Source: CAZGWJ01 sp964529445 (GTDB lineage: Bacteria; Oederibacteriota; Muellerivitia; Muellerivitales; Muellerivitaceae). Taken from it: DNA of 60,038 nucleotides. The notes below the pieces were generated by a model that saw only the letters and a list, made by a program, of their open reading frames with translations, made no database searches and was not told the DNA's origin. Positions 36,294-44,745 of the stretch are shown here, one piece after another; the stretch's first letter is position 1, and every line of letters begins with the position of its first letter. The translations under genes were made by a program, and so were the position numbers. Where the stretch lies: NCBI GenBank assembly GCA_964529445.1, contig CAZGWJ010000004.1:1-60038 (forward strand). Direction: 5' to 3'.

Positions 36294-37301
36294 TCAGCCC
36301 AGGTGCTTCTTCACCAGTCTTGCCAAGACGGGCGAGACCTGGTCGCGGATCGAGCGGTTCGCGAAGCCCGCCCAATCCAGGTTCGTGGAAGTGTCCATCG
36401 GTGCGTCGAGGGGACTGCCCCGGCCGTCCTCCAGAAGGATCCCCGCCTCCAGGGCCACGAGGTGAGCCGACAGGTCGTAGGGGTGGCATTCGTGGCCCGT
36501 GATCCGGCCCTCGCGTCCGAACTTCGCGTAGAGCGAGTGGCGAAGGTCCGCCGTGAAGCGGTCGCGACCCATGATCAACTCGTACATCTGGCCCGCGGAA
36601 CACACGTATTGGTCCTCGAAGGTCACGATCTCACCGCTTTTCGTTTCGGGGTACAGTTCCCGGATGAGCTCATCCTCCATGATTGCCAGCACGTCCTTGC
36701 CGGGATGGAAGAAACGGCTGATCTGGCCGAATCCGCCATGGATGGTTTTCTCGCCGGAGGGAGCGGGAACGAGGGGCCGGGAGGAACGGGTCGACAGGTC
36801 CCGGGTATAACCCTGGGTTCCGGCACCCTTCACGGCCCAGAGCACGTCGGAAAGATGGGAGCGGTCGGTCGGGATCTCCACCATGACGGCGGCCTCGATG
36901 TCCGAGAGTCGGCCCGGCCCGGGATGATGGGGCGCGGCTCCCGCCACGAAGAAAGCCCCGCGCTTGCCCACCATCAGGCCCCGGGTTCCGTCGATGGGGT
37001 CCATCATGATCCGCCAAGCGGCCTTCGCGGGGTCCATGTCCTTCGGGTACGCGTTCACCGATCCCTCGCCCATCCCCTCCGCCACCAGCACGATGCCGCC
37101 CAGTCGTTCCGCGTGTTCCCGGAGGAAACCCAGGATGGCGTTCTCGGCGTCCAGGTCGATGCGGTAGATGACGTCCGATGCCGCCTTCCCGTGGATCTGG
37201 ACCCGCTCCTCGGGGGACCTCTCCGCGAGGGCGGCCCGCACGGCATCCCTCACCGATTCGCCGAGGCGCAGGAGGGGCTGGACGATCTCGCGGGGGTTCA
37301 T
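36294..37301 (-). CDS. inositol-monophosphatase-family sugar phosphatase
   Basis: The 335-residue protein carries the metal-binding signature DPIDGT at 101-106 and an upstream acidic site at VAEG (73-76), as in lithium-sensitive phosphatases acting on inositol phosphates, PAPS or fructose bisphosphate. A second metal motif is likely in the C-terminal GHECHPYDLSAHLVALEAG. It is longer than classical IMPase (about 270). Its ATG overlaps the galT stop (ATGA), so it belongs functionally with galE-galT; dephosphorylation of a sugar phosphate is inferred, the substrate is unknown. Confidence 0.8.
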   Translation of the reverse strand: MNPREIVQPLLRLGESVRDAVRAALAERSPEERVQIHGKAASDVIYRIDLDAENAILGFLREHAERLGGIVLVAEGMGEGSVNAYPKDMDPAKAAWRIMMDPIDGTRGLMVGKRGAFFVAGAAPHHPGPGRLSDIEAAVMVEIPTDRSHLSDVLWAVKGAGTQGYTRDLSTRSSRPLVPAPSGEKTIHGGFGQISRFFHPGKDVLAIMEDELIRELYPETKSGEIVTFEDQYVCSAGQMYELIMGRDRFTADLRHSLYAKFGREGRITGHECHPYDLSAHLVALEAGILLEDGRGSPLDAPMDTSTNLDWAGFANRSIRDQVSPVLARLVKKHLG

Positions 37302-38338
37302 GGGACCTCCCGATAGGCCGAAAGGTCCACGGCCCTGAGCTCGGCGGCCTTTTCCTCGGGCAGAGTGTCGGCCATGAAGTTGCCCCCGTGGATCTCGGAA
37401 CCGGCCAGGAACTTCTGGAGGCCCGGCTGGCGGAGCGGAGGAAGGATGACGAAATGGAGGTTGTGTTCGGGGTAGGGTCCTCCCTTCAGGGGGGCCTGGT
37501 AGAGGCCCATGACGTAGGGGAAGACCATGTCGTAAAGAAGGTCGTAACGGCGCGTGACCTGCTGATAGACGTCGCAGAGGTCCCGTAATTCCGAGTCCGA
37601 CAGGGTGGACAGGGTGGCGTGCCGCTTCCGGGGGAAGATCCAGGCTTCGTAGGCCCAGCGGGCGAAGAAGGGGATGAAGGCGACGGCTCCTGCGTTTCGG
37701 GCCACGACCCGTATTCCGTCCCGGTCCTCGGCCTCCATGATTTCGTCGAAGAGATTGGTCCCCTTTTCGCGGCGGTGATCGACGGACGCGGCCAGCTCGT
37801 TCCCGATCTGGCTCAGGGTGAAATTCAAGGCGTACATCTGGCAATGGGGGTGGGTGTTGGAGGTGCCCACCAGCCGTCCCTTGTTCTCGAAGAAGAAGGC
37901 CGATTGCATCCCCATCCGCTCCATTTCGCGGGTCTGTTCCCGCCAGGCCTCGAAGACCTTCACGGCGCGGGACAGGGGCAGGTCGGTCATGTTCACGTTG
38001 TGCCGGGGATCGTAGCAGATGACCCGGGCCAGTCCCGAGGCCCGCTCGCGGCGGTAAAAACCTTCTCCGGTTTCCACCGGCGGAGCCCCGGACCCCACCA
38101 CCGGATGGTCGTTATCGAAGATGAAGACGTCGCGGTAGGAGGGATTGACGTCCCCGTGGATGCGCTTGTTGCCCGGACAGAGATAACAGGAAGGCTCATA
38201 GGCGGGGGCGGGTGGCGGGGGCGGCTCCCGCTTGCCGTCCCAGGGCCGGTCGTTGCGGTGGGCCGAGTAGACGACCCATTCGCGGCGAAGGGGATGCCAT
38301 CGTTGTTCCCATCGTCCCTCGAAGGAGTTCCTGGTCAT
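37298..38338 (-). CDS. galT: galactose-1-phosphate uridylyltransferase
   Basis: GalT exchanges UMP between UDP-glucose and galactose-1-phosphate in the Leloir pathway. The 346-residue protein has the active-site triad HPH (H163-P-H165) within SNTHPHCQMYAL, the zinc site beginning CYLC (C51, C54), and the N-terminal RRWNPL-like start (WEQRWHPLRREWVVYSAHR). The C-terminal lobe includes EHNLHFVILPP. Its ATG overlaps the galE stop and its stop overlaps the next ATG, giving a tightly coupled operon read right to left. Confidence 0.92.
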   Translation of the reverse strand: MTRNSFEGRWEQRWHPLRREWVVYSAHRNDRPWDGKREPPPPPAPAYEPSCYLCPGNKRIHGDVNPSYRDVFIFDNDHPVVGSGAPPVETGEGFYRRERASGLARVICYDPRHNVNMTDLPLSRAVKVFEAWREQTREMERMGMQSAFFFENKGRLVGTSNTHPHCQMYALNFTLSQIGNELAASVDHRREKGTNLFDEIMEAEDRDGIRVVARNAGAVAFIPFFARWAYEAWIFPRKRHATLSTLSDSELRDLCDVYQQVTRRYDLLYDMVFPYVMGLYQAPLKGGPYPEHNLHFVILPPLRQPGLQKFLAGSEIHGGNFMADTLPEEKAAELRAVDLSAYREVP

Positions 38339-39348
38339 CGGGCGTTCTTCCGGGGGGACTTCTTGGGCGCCCTCTTCTGGTGCCAGGCCCAGGCCGTGGC
38401 GATCACGTTGTCGAGGGAGGAATGGCGAGGCGTCCATCCCAGCACGGTCGCGGCCTTGCGGTTGTCAGCCACGAGGCGGGGCGGGTCGCCCGCCCGGCGG
38501 GGGCCCTTCTTCACGGGGACCTTCATGCCGGTGACGCGCTCGACGGATTCGATGATCTCGCGCACCGAGTATCCGTTGCCCGTGCCGAGGTTGAAGAAGT
38601 CGCTCTTCCCGGTCCTCATCATGAGCTTCAAGGCCAGGAAGTGGGCTTCCGCCAGGTCGCTGACGTGGATGTAGTCGCGGATGCAGGTGCCGTCGGGCGT
38701 GTCGTAATCCTCCCCGAAGACGGTGACGGCGGGGCGCAGGCCCGCCGCGGCGTCCAGGACGAGGGGAATGAGGTGGGTCTCGGGATCGTGGGCTTCGCCG
38801 ACGCGCCCCTGCGCGTCCGCGCCGGCCGCGTTGAAGTAGCGCAGGAAGGTGGACTTGAGCCCGTAGGCCCGGTCGTACCAGGTCAGGATCCTCTCGAGCA
38901 TGAGTTTGGAGTCCCCGTAGGGATTCACGGGGTTCTGGGGATGGTCCTCGCCCATGGGGACCTTCACCGGATCGCCGTAGGTGGCGCAGGTGGAGGAGAG
39001 GATGAAGTGGTTCACCTTGTTTTCCCGCATCACGTCCCAGAGCCCCATGGCGTTCGTCAGGTTGTCACGGTAGTACTTGGCCGGGTCCGTGACCGATTCC
39101 CCCACGTAACAATGGGACGCGAAGTGCATAACGGCCGTGGGGCGGTGCTTCCTGAAGGCTCTCGACAGGGCTTTGCGGTCGGCCAGGGAGCCCGCGACGA
39201 GGGAGCCCTTGGCCACGGCCCAGCGATGACCCATGGAGAGATCGTCGTAGGCGATGGGGGTGAAGCCGTGCGCCGGGGCGGCCAGCATGGCGTGGCTCCC
39301 GATGTAGCCGGCGCCGCCGGTGATGAGGATGACGGGTTTCTTGGCCAA
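38335..39348 (-). CDS. galE: UDP-glucose 4-epimerase
   Basis: GalE interconverts UDP-galactose and UDP-glucose. The 337-residue protein opens with the NAD-binding GGAGYIG (11-17). The catalytic set S118-S119-T120, Y144 and K148 (NPYGDSK) is intact. LRYFNAAGADAQGRVGE and the C-terminal LGWTPRHSSLDN are typical. One substitution region near residue 23 (LAAPAHGFTP) is slightly unusual but outside the active site. It is the first gene of the minus-strand sugar operon. Confidence 0.94.
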   Translation of the reverse strand: MAKKPVILITGGAGYIGSHAMLAAPAHGFTPIAYDDLSMGHRWAVAKGSLVAGSLADRKALSRAFRKHRPTAVMHFASHCYVGESVTDPAKYYRDNLTNAMGLWDVMRENKVNHFILSSTCATYGDPVKVPMGEDHPQNPVNPYGDSKLMLERILTWYDRAYGLKSTFLRYFNAAGADAQGRVGEAHDPETHLIPLVLDAAAGLRPAVTVFGEDYDTPDGTCIRDYIHVSDLAEAHFLALKLMMRTGKSDFFNLGTGNGYSVREIIESVERVTGMKVPVKKGPRRAGDPPRLVADNRKAATVLGWTPRHSSLDNVIATAWAWHQKRAPKKSPRKNAR

Positions 39349-39395
39349 AGGGGGCCTCCAGGTCGGGATGACAGGGGAAGTTATGATATCACGGA

Positions 39396-39437
39396 CACCC
39401 CCTCACCCCACCCTCTCCCCCCGGGGGGCGAGGGAAT
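39396..39437. repeat. CCCTCTCCC-type palindromic repeat
   Basis: CCCCCTCACCCCACCCTCTC then CCCCCGGGGGGCGAGGG forms a short hairpin-capable element upstream of galE. The same family occurs at 41190-41215, 41380-41421, 55480-55512 and 59609-59700. Confidence 0.7.
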
Positions 39438-39506
39438 TCATGGGGATCCCCTCCTTTCGTCGTCGGGAGAGGTTGATGTTGACGGTTTCTTACCAGAAAC
39501 ATTCTT

Positions 39507-39535
39507 TCTTCGCGTTCTTCGCGTCTTCGCGGTAA
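39507..39535. repeat. CTTCGCG-type repeat arm
   Basis: TTTCTTCGCGTTCTTCGCGT followed by CTTCGCGG is a single arm of the GAAG-type family just before the CYTH gene. Confidence 0.7.
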
Positions 39536-39556
39536 GGTTGGACCTCGGAGGGCTTC

Positions 39557-40087
39557 ATGGAAGGGGCGAACCGGAACATCGAGATCAAGTGCCGCTGTGC
39601 GGACCTCGAAGTCGTGCGCGAAAAAGCGCTTGCGATGGGGGCGGCGGAAAAGGGCGTCCTTCTTCAGGAGGACGTCTTCTTCAGGGCCCCGCGCGCCCGG
39701 CTGAAACTGCGGGTCGTGGAAGGGGGACGGGCCGAGCTCATCTCCTACCGCCGCCCCGACGTGACCGGGACCCGCGGATGCGACTATGTGGTGGTCCCCG
39801 CCGCGGACCCGGCTCTCCTGGAGGAGGCGCTCTCCCACGCCCTGGAGAGGGATGGGGCGGTCCGGAAGAGACGCCGGCTCCTCCTTCTCGGGAACACGCG
39901 CATCCACCTGGACGAGGTCGAGGGCTTGGGGGCCTTCGTGGAATTGGAGACGGTCCTGTCCGGACGATCCGACGGGGAAGGGCGCGAGGAGATGGAAAGC
40001 GTGGCCCGGGGGTTGGGCCTCGACCCGATGGATGCCGTTCCGGTCCCTTACCTGGAATTGCTCAGGGGAAAGGCCGAAAAGGGCTGA
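39557..40087 (+). CDS. CYTH-domain protein (CyaB/ThTPase-like)
   Basis: The 176-residue protein begins RNIEIKCRCADL, matching the EIEIK-type first strand of the CYTH tunnel fold as seen in class IV (CyaB-type) proteins. Further strands follow with charged residues pointing inward (RLKLRVVEGGRAELISYRRP, RKRRRLLLLGNTRIHLDEVE, GAFVELETVL). The family hydrolyses or cyclises nucleoside or thiamine triphosphates or binds inorganic triphosphate; the specific activity cannot be decided here. CTCGGAGG five bases before ATG 39557 is the ribosome site. Confidence 0.85.
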   Translation: MEGANRNIEIKCRCADLEVVREKALAMGAAEKGVLLQEDVFFRAPRARLKLRVVEGGRAELISYRRPDVTGTRGCDYVVVPAADPALLEEALSHALERDGAVRKRRRLLLLGNTRIHLDEVEGLGAFVELETVLSGRSDGEGREEMESVARGLGLDPMDAVPVPYLELLRGKAEKG

Positions 40088-40176
40088 CCCCCGGTCCTGA
40101 ACCCCCTTGCGGGGGAATTGGGGTCGGTCGGAAAATGATATGCTTGGGATGTTGAATAAGGATGGGGGAGGCGCGC

Positions 40177-41043
40177 ATGAGGAATCACGGGGTCGTCCTG
40201 GCGCTGGTCCTTGTCGCCGCCTTGACCTGTTCCTGCAAGAAGAGCAAGGACCCCGCGGCGCCCGCTCCTCCGCCCCCGGCCCCGACGGCCACCTTCACCG
40301 CCACATTCACGTCCACCTCCTCGGAAACCCCCACCGCCAGTTTCACCCCGACGGCCACGCTCTCGTCCACGCCCACATCCACGTTTTCCTTCACCGCGAC
40401 CGTGACCGATACGCCCACGGACAGCCCGACACCGACCGCCACCGACACGCCCACGGATAGCCCGACGCCGACACCGACCGACACGCCCACGGATAGTCCG
40501 ACACCCACCTGGACCTTCACCGCGACCCCGACGCACACCCTGCCGCCCTTCTCGGGTTCCGAGTTCAACGACCTATCGGGATGGGCCACGATCTCGTCCG
40601 TGGGCGAGTTGGCGGTCGTCGGAACCGGGACCCACGGCTCCTGCCCGGACACGTCCCCCCTCTCCGGGGCGTCCCAGGGTTATTGGACCTGTTCGGGTTG
40701 TTCCGGGTCGGAATCGGTGACCCTGCGCTGGACCGAGCTCCTGCCGGCGGTCAAACCCGACTATATCGCGATCGGGGTTCTGTCCTGCGGGATCAACCGT
40801 CCGGTGAACATCCGGGTGGAGAGCTCGGCGGGGGTGAAAACGGCCCTCTCGACCGCCACGGCCTGCGGTACGGCGAGCGTCTGCGACATGAACATCTACG
40901 ACATCCTCTATATCGACCTGACGGCGACCGCATTGGCCGACGTCCGGTACGTCGATATCATCCACAACGGCTTCGACACGGGAGAGGGGATCCTCCTCGA
41001 TTCCCTGACCTACCGCAACGGTTCGCCGCCCCCCTGCCCTTGA
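40177..41043 (+). CDS. probable lipoprotein with long PT repeat
   Basis: The 288-residue protein has a hydrophobic signal ending LTCSCKK, so it is probably lipid-anchored. Residues 28-122 are Thr/Pro/Ser repeats, including almost three tandem copies of DTPTDSPTPTxT. The C-terminal domain (about 125-288) is Cys-containing and beta-rich, with no known family recognised (ESVTLRWTELLPAVKPDYIA). GGGGGAGG at 40164-40171, five bases before ATG 40177, fixes the start over ATG 40162. The PT stretch probably acts as an extended stalk lifting the C-terminal domain from the membrane. Confidence 0.75.
   Translation: MRNHGVVLALVLVAALTCSCKKSKDPAAPAPPPPAPTATFTATFTSTSSETPTASFTPTATLSSTPTSTFSFTATVTDTPTDSPTPTATDTPTDSPTPTPTDTPTDSPTPTWTFTATPTHTLPPFSGSEFNDLSGWATISSVGELAVVGTGTHGSCPDTSPLSGASQGYWTCSGCSGSESVTLRWTELLPAVKPDYIAIGVLSCGINRPVNIRVESSAGVKTALSTATACGTASVCDMNIYDILYIDLTATALADVRYVDIIHNGFDTGEGILLDSLTYRNGSPPPCP
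40408..40509 (+). repeat. 36-bp tandem repeat, about 2.8 copies
   Basis: Units start at 40408, 40444 and 40480 and share GACACGCCCACGGATAGCCC with few substitutions. Each unit encodes 12 residues of the Thr/Pro stalk, so copy-number change would lengthen or shorten the stalk without changing frame. Confidence 0.85.
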
Positions 41044-41511
41044 CGGGATTCTGAAAATCCTCTTTGGTTTTTTTCTTTCCCGGGCGGGTCATTAACGTAT
41101 ATTCCCACGCTTGTCCAGAATATCCCAGCCAACCGTGTCGCGCCAGACACCCCTCACCCATCATTCGTCGCGAACAGCACGCTCGAATGATTGCCCTCTC
41201 CCGCAAGGGGAGAGGGAATAGGATGTGTGTCCTTGGTCTTCTGCGCGAATCACTCGCTCGTTGAAGAGATGACGCTGCTATTTCAACCCTGTCTTGTCCA
41301 AGATCAATCCACGGCCGACACGAAGTCGCGAAGGACGCGAAGCTATATCCTTGAAAAAAGCCGGGAATACACCCTGCCCTCTCCCCCCGGGGGAGAGGGC
41401 AGGGTGAGGGGGCTCCGCCCTTCGGTGTCCGGACTGGTCCAGAACGAGGTTTTGACAGCCCAATCATCTTTTCAAGCGAATATCTTGGACGGCAGTGATT
41501 TCAACTGCCTG
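41044..41511. other. repeat-filled intergenic region
   Basis: No gene is supported. It contains CCCTCTCCC/GGGAGAGGG palindromes near 41190-41215 and 41380-41421, a GAAG-type arm at 41318-41341 (ACACGAAGTCGCGAAGGACG), and a 9-bp inverted pair GTCCAAGAT (41296-41304) with ATCTTGGAC (41482-41490) that brackets the last two. It separates two genes that converge on it. Confidence 0.6.
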
Positions 41512-42381
41512 CTATTCCACGTCCACGCCGAGGAGATGCTTGGCGAGAAGCCCGATGCCGAAGGACAACACCGACACGCCCATCGAAAGCCCCGCCATCT
41601 CGAAAAACCGGCTCTTGAAGGGTTCCTCCTTGGCCACGGAGATATAGAAGGTGAAGGCCAGGATGACCAGGACGACGTTGCCCAGCATCCAGGCCAGCGC
41701 CGCGAAGGGGTTGGCGAGGACCAGGTAGGGGAAGACCAGGAAGGCCACGGTCAGCAGATAGGCCAGGCCGGTGTAGAGACTGGCCTTGACCGGGCTTTGG
41801 TCCCCGCCTTCGTGGCGCTTCGAGAGGTACTCGGAGGCTCCCATCGAGAGGGCCGCCGCCACCCCCGTGATGATGCCCGCCAGGGCCGTCAAACGGCCGT
41901 TCTGGAGGGCGAAGGTCAAGCCCGCCATGGCGCCGGAAAGTTCCACCAGGGCGTCGTTGATGCCCAGCACGATGGACGAAACGTATTGAAGGTACTCCTC
42001 GTCCAGGAGCCGCAGGAGGGCCTTCTCATGGGCGTCCTCGTCCCTCGCGACCCGCCGCAGGGCGGGGATCTTCCGCCCGATTTCCTGGTACATGGACCCG
42101 GCGTGGGTCTCGCCCGCCTCCATCAACTTCACGCCGAACGTGGTGCCCAGCAGGCGCGAGACAACGATGTAGAACCAGCGCATGAGAGTCCGCGGCTTGA
42201 CGTCCACGCCCGTGTAATGCTTGAGGATCCTGTAATGGGCCAGTTCGTCTTCCGCGATGCGTTCCAGGACCTTCCGGTTCCTCGGGTCCCTCGTGGCGGC
42301 CGCAAGGTGGACATAGACGTGGTGCTCGGTGATCTCGTTCCTCTGCGCGGTCACTAGTTTATCCAGCAATGCCTTTTCCAT
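41512..42381 (-). CDS. ferritin-like/VIT1 family metal transporter
   Basis: The 289-residue protein fuses an N-terminal rubrerythrin/ferritin-like four-helix domain (about 1-135; IAEDELAHYRILKHY, AGETHAGSMY, VARDEDAHEKALL supply Glu/His ligands) to a VIT1/CCC1-type membrane domain. The membrane part has about five helices with SSIVLGINDALVELSGAMAG and GASEYLSKRHEGG. Such fusions move iron or manganese across membranes. AAGGAG six bases before ATG 42381 supports the start. It lies 26 bases after the hybrid kinase and is probably co-transcribed with it. Confidence 0.87.
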   Translation of the reverse strand: MEKALLDKLVTAQRNEITEHHVYVHLAAATRDPRNRKVLERIAEDELAHYRILKHYTGVDVKPRTLMRWFYIVVSRLLGTTFGVKLMEAGETHAGSMYQEIGRKIPALRRVARDEDAHEKALLRLLDEEYLQYVSSIVLGINDALVELSGAMAGLTFALQNGRLTALAGIITGVAAALSMGASEYLSKRHEGGDQSPVKASLYTGLAYLLTVAFLVFPYLVLANPFAALAWMLGNVVLVILAFTFYISVAKEEPFKSRFFEMAGLSMGVSVLSFGIGLLAKHLLGVDVE

Positions 42382-42407
42382 GACGGCTCCTTCCGGAGGG
42401 GTTTTTC

Positions 42408-44636
42408 TCAAGAGGTCAGGACGCGTTCCAAAACGGATTTCAACTCGTCGAAAAGGTAGGGTTTCTGGAGGAAACCCGAGAATCCAGCCCCCTTGAGCGG
42501 CGTGTCAAGCCCGAAGCCCGAGACGAGGACCGTCTTCACGTCCGGGTCCACGGCTTTCAGCTCAGCCAAGGTCTTGATGCCGTCCCAGCCCGGCATGCTC
42601 ATGTCCAAAAGGACCGCGGCGATCGCCTTCCCCCGTTCCTTCAGCAGTTCGACCGCCTGGTGGCCGCTGGAGGCCGGAAGCGGCTCGAATCCCACCGCTT
42701 CCAATGCCTTGCAGGAGGACTCCAGGACGGCCGGATCGTCATCCACCGCCAGGATGAGCCGTCGGGACGGGGAAGGAGGCGCATCGATCGTCGTGACCGG
42801 GGCCGCCGAAGCGGGGTCGGGACGGGGGCCGACGGGGAAGTAGACGCGAACGGTGGTGCCCCGGCCCCTCCCGCTCTCGATGTGGATGGCGCCGCGGTGT
42901 CCCTTCAGGATGCCCAGCACGGCCGCCATGCCGAGGCCGCGGCCCGTGAACTTGGTGGAAAAGAAGGGTTCGAAGACCCGGGCCCTCGTTTCCGGGTCCA
43001 TGCCGCAGCCGTCGTCCTTCACCTCCAGGTAGGAGAAGGATCCGGGGGCGACATCCGGGGCGGACCACATTTTCTCCAGCACCTCGGGGGTCAGATGCTC
43101 CGACCCCGCTTCGATGCGGATGGACCCTTTCCGCCCCTCCAGGGCCTCGGCCGCGTTGAGGATGAGGTTCATGACCACCTGGCGCACCTGGGTCGCGTCC
43201 GCGGTCACCGGCAGAAGGGAGGGGGAGAAGGAGAGATCCAGGGGGACCCCTTGCGGTATCGAGACCTGGAGGATGCGGATCATCTCCTCCACCAGTATTT
43301 TCAGGTCGACGGGGCCGACCGAGAAACGTCCCTTTCCGGAATAGGCCTGGAGTTGACTACAGAGTTCCGCCGCCCGGTGGGAGGCGGCCTGGATGTTCTC
43401 CAGGTTGGAACGGGCGGAAGACCCCGCCGGGAGGTCCTGGCAGGCCAGTTCGGAGTTCCCCAGGATGGTGGTGAGGAGATTGTTGAAGTCGTGGGCCACG
43501 CCCCCGGCCAGCATGCCCAGACTCTCCATCTTCTGGGCGTCCCGCAGGCGGTCCTCCGCCCGCTTGCGGCCGGTGACGTCGCGGACGGTCGCCAGGACCA
43601 CGGGTCGGCCGTCCAGCGTCTCGGCGCGGAGCGCCACCTCCACCCACAGGGGTTCCCCGTCGGACAGGCGCCGGACCTGCCATTCGAAGACCAGGGGTCC
43701 CTCGCGTTCCGCCCGGGCGATCATTTCCAGGGCGGAGGGGACGCCATGGGGTCCGTCGGGGAACATGGCCTTCATGTAGTCCCTGAGGAGAATCTCCCGG
43801 GTGGTCCCGTGCATCCGGGCGGCCGCATCGTTCAGGTCCAGGACCATCCCGGTCCGGGCGTCATGGACGTAGATGGCGTCGTTCACGGCGTTGAAGAGCA
43901 TGCGGTAGTTGGATTCCGCCTGGATGCGGCGGGCGCCCAGGAAGAAACCCATGAGGACGATGAAGGAGAAGAGCGCGAATTCCTCGAGGTTGATACTGCG
44001 GATGACGCCCGCATCGAGGAGGGCGTCGTTCACGAAGGCCAGGAAGGAGAAGGCCGCCACGGCACCGAGCCCCGCCAGGCGGGCCCGGTACCGGTTCCGC
44101 GAGAGATGGCGGAGCGCGAGGCCCACGTACAGGACCATGGCCAGGTACAGGGCGTAGAGGGAGGGGGTGAAGGCGTTGGAATTGACGGACCAGGCCGCGA
44201 GCTTCTCGTTCCAGGGGGTTTCCAGGAAGCGCAATTCGGGAACGCCCGGATAGAGCAGGGCGTCCGGAAGAAGGACGTCCAGCAAACCGCGGGCCAGGAA
44301 GAGCGCCGAAATGACGAAGAGGAACCGCTTGGGGCGGTAATCCGAATAGTAGGCGATGAACCAGGGGACCAGCATCATGATGCCGCGGCCGATCACGGAC
44401 ATCCACCGGGAGGCGGTCTTGTAGGATTCCGCATCGGCGGAATGGTACTTCAGCAGGCAGGCGACGGCGTAACCCGCTCCCAGGAAGCAGAGGAGTCCGA
44501 ACCAGAAGTACAAGCGGTCCCTTCGCCGGCCGAAGAGGGCCGAAAAGGAGACGAGGCCGTTGTGGAGGAAGACCCCGGCCATCAGGAGGAGCAGGATGGT
44601 CAGGGGGGGTGGCACGAGGGTTTCCGTAGGGGACAT
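42408..44636 (-). CDS. hybrid sensor histidine kinase with 7TM-like input, PAS and receiver
   Basis: This 742-residue protein begins with about seven membrane helices (residues 9-240). A PAS domain follows (about 245-365; VNDAIYVHDARTGMVLDLND). The kinase dimerisation domain has GGVAHDFNNLL with H382, and the ATPase domain has VMNLILNAAEAL, DDGCGMD and GRGLGMA. A C-terminal receiver domain has phospho-acceptor D678 (LLDMSMPGWDG). All key residues are present. No output domain is attached. It precedes the VIT1 transporter gene in one unit, suggesting a link between the signal and metal handling. Start ATG 44636 is backed by a promoter whose -10 lies eight bases upstream. Confidence 0.9.
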   Translation of the reverse strand: MSPTETLVPPPLTILLLLMAGVFLHNGLVSFSALFGRRRDRLYFWFGLLCFLGAGYAVACLLKYHSADAESYKTASRWMSVIGRGIMMLVPWFIAYYSDYRPKRFLFVISALFLARGLLDVLLPDALLYPGVPELRFLETPWNEKLAAWSVNSNAFTPSLYALYLAMVLYVGLALRHLSRNRYRARLAGLGAVAAFSFLAFVNDALLDAGVIRSINLEEFALFSFIVLMGFFLGARRIQAESNYRMLFNAVNDAIYVHDARTGMVLDLNDAAARMHGTTREILLRDYMKAMFPDGPHGVPSALEMIARAEREGPLVFEWQVRRLSDGEPLWVEVALRAETLDGRPVVLATVRDVTGRKRAEDRLRDAQKMESLGMLAGGVAHDFNNLLTTILGNSELACQDLPAGSSARSNLENIQAASHRAAELCSQLQAYSGKGRFSVGPVDLKILVEEMIRILQVSIPQGVPLDLSFSPSLLPVTADATQVRQVVMNLILNAAEALEGRKGSIRIEAGSEHLTPEVLEKMWSAPDVAPGSFSYLEVKDDGCGMDPETRARVFEPFFSTKFTGRGLGMAAVLGILKGHRGAIHIESGRGRGTTVRVYFPVGPRPDPASAAPVTTIDAPPSPSRRLILAVDDDPAVLESSCKALEAVGFEPLPASSGHQAVELLKERGKAIAAVLLDMSMPGWDGIKTLAELKAVDPDVKTVLVSGFGLDTPLKGAGFSGFLQKPYLFDELKSVLERVLTS

Positions 44637-44644
44637 GGGTTCCA

Positions 44645-44673
44645 AGGATATCCGCTGGAGTCGGGCCGTGCAA
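44645..44673 (-). promoter_or_regulatory. promoter of the hybrid kinase gene, near-leaderless
   Basis: On the minus strand TTGCAC (44668-44673) and TATCCT (44645-44650) are 17 bases apart. Only eight bases separate the -10 from the ATG at 44636, and there is no usable ribosome site between. Confidence 0.6.
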
Positions 44674-44733
44674 CCCATGACCGTGACGCATTCCGAACCG
44701 CTTTTAAAGCGCGCCTTTCAGGGCGTTTCAAGC

Positions 44734-44745
44734 TACATTGTCGGC
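44734..44745 (+). promoter_or_regulatory. -10 box placed for a leaderless start
   Basis: TACATT at 44734-44739 is followed by exactly six bases before ATG 44746. No ribosome site is present and the -35 is weak. It diverges from the kinase promoter 61 bases away. Confidence 0.5.

Noticed and set aside
39478..39504. Possible promoter TTGACG near 39478 ahead of the CYTH gene
   Set aside because: The matching -10 position reads TTCTTT, and a small hairpin overlaps it. Evidence is too weak.
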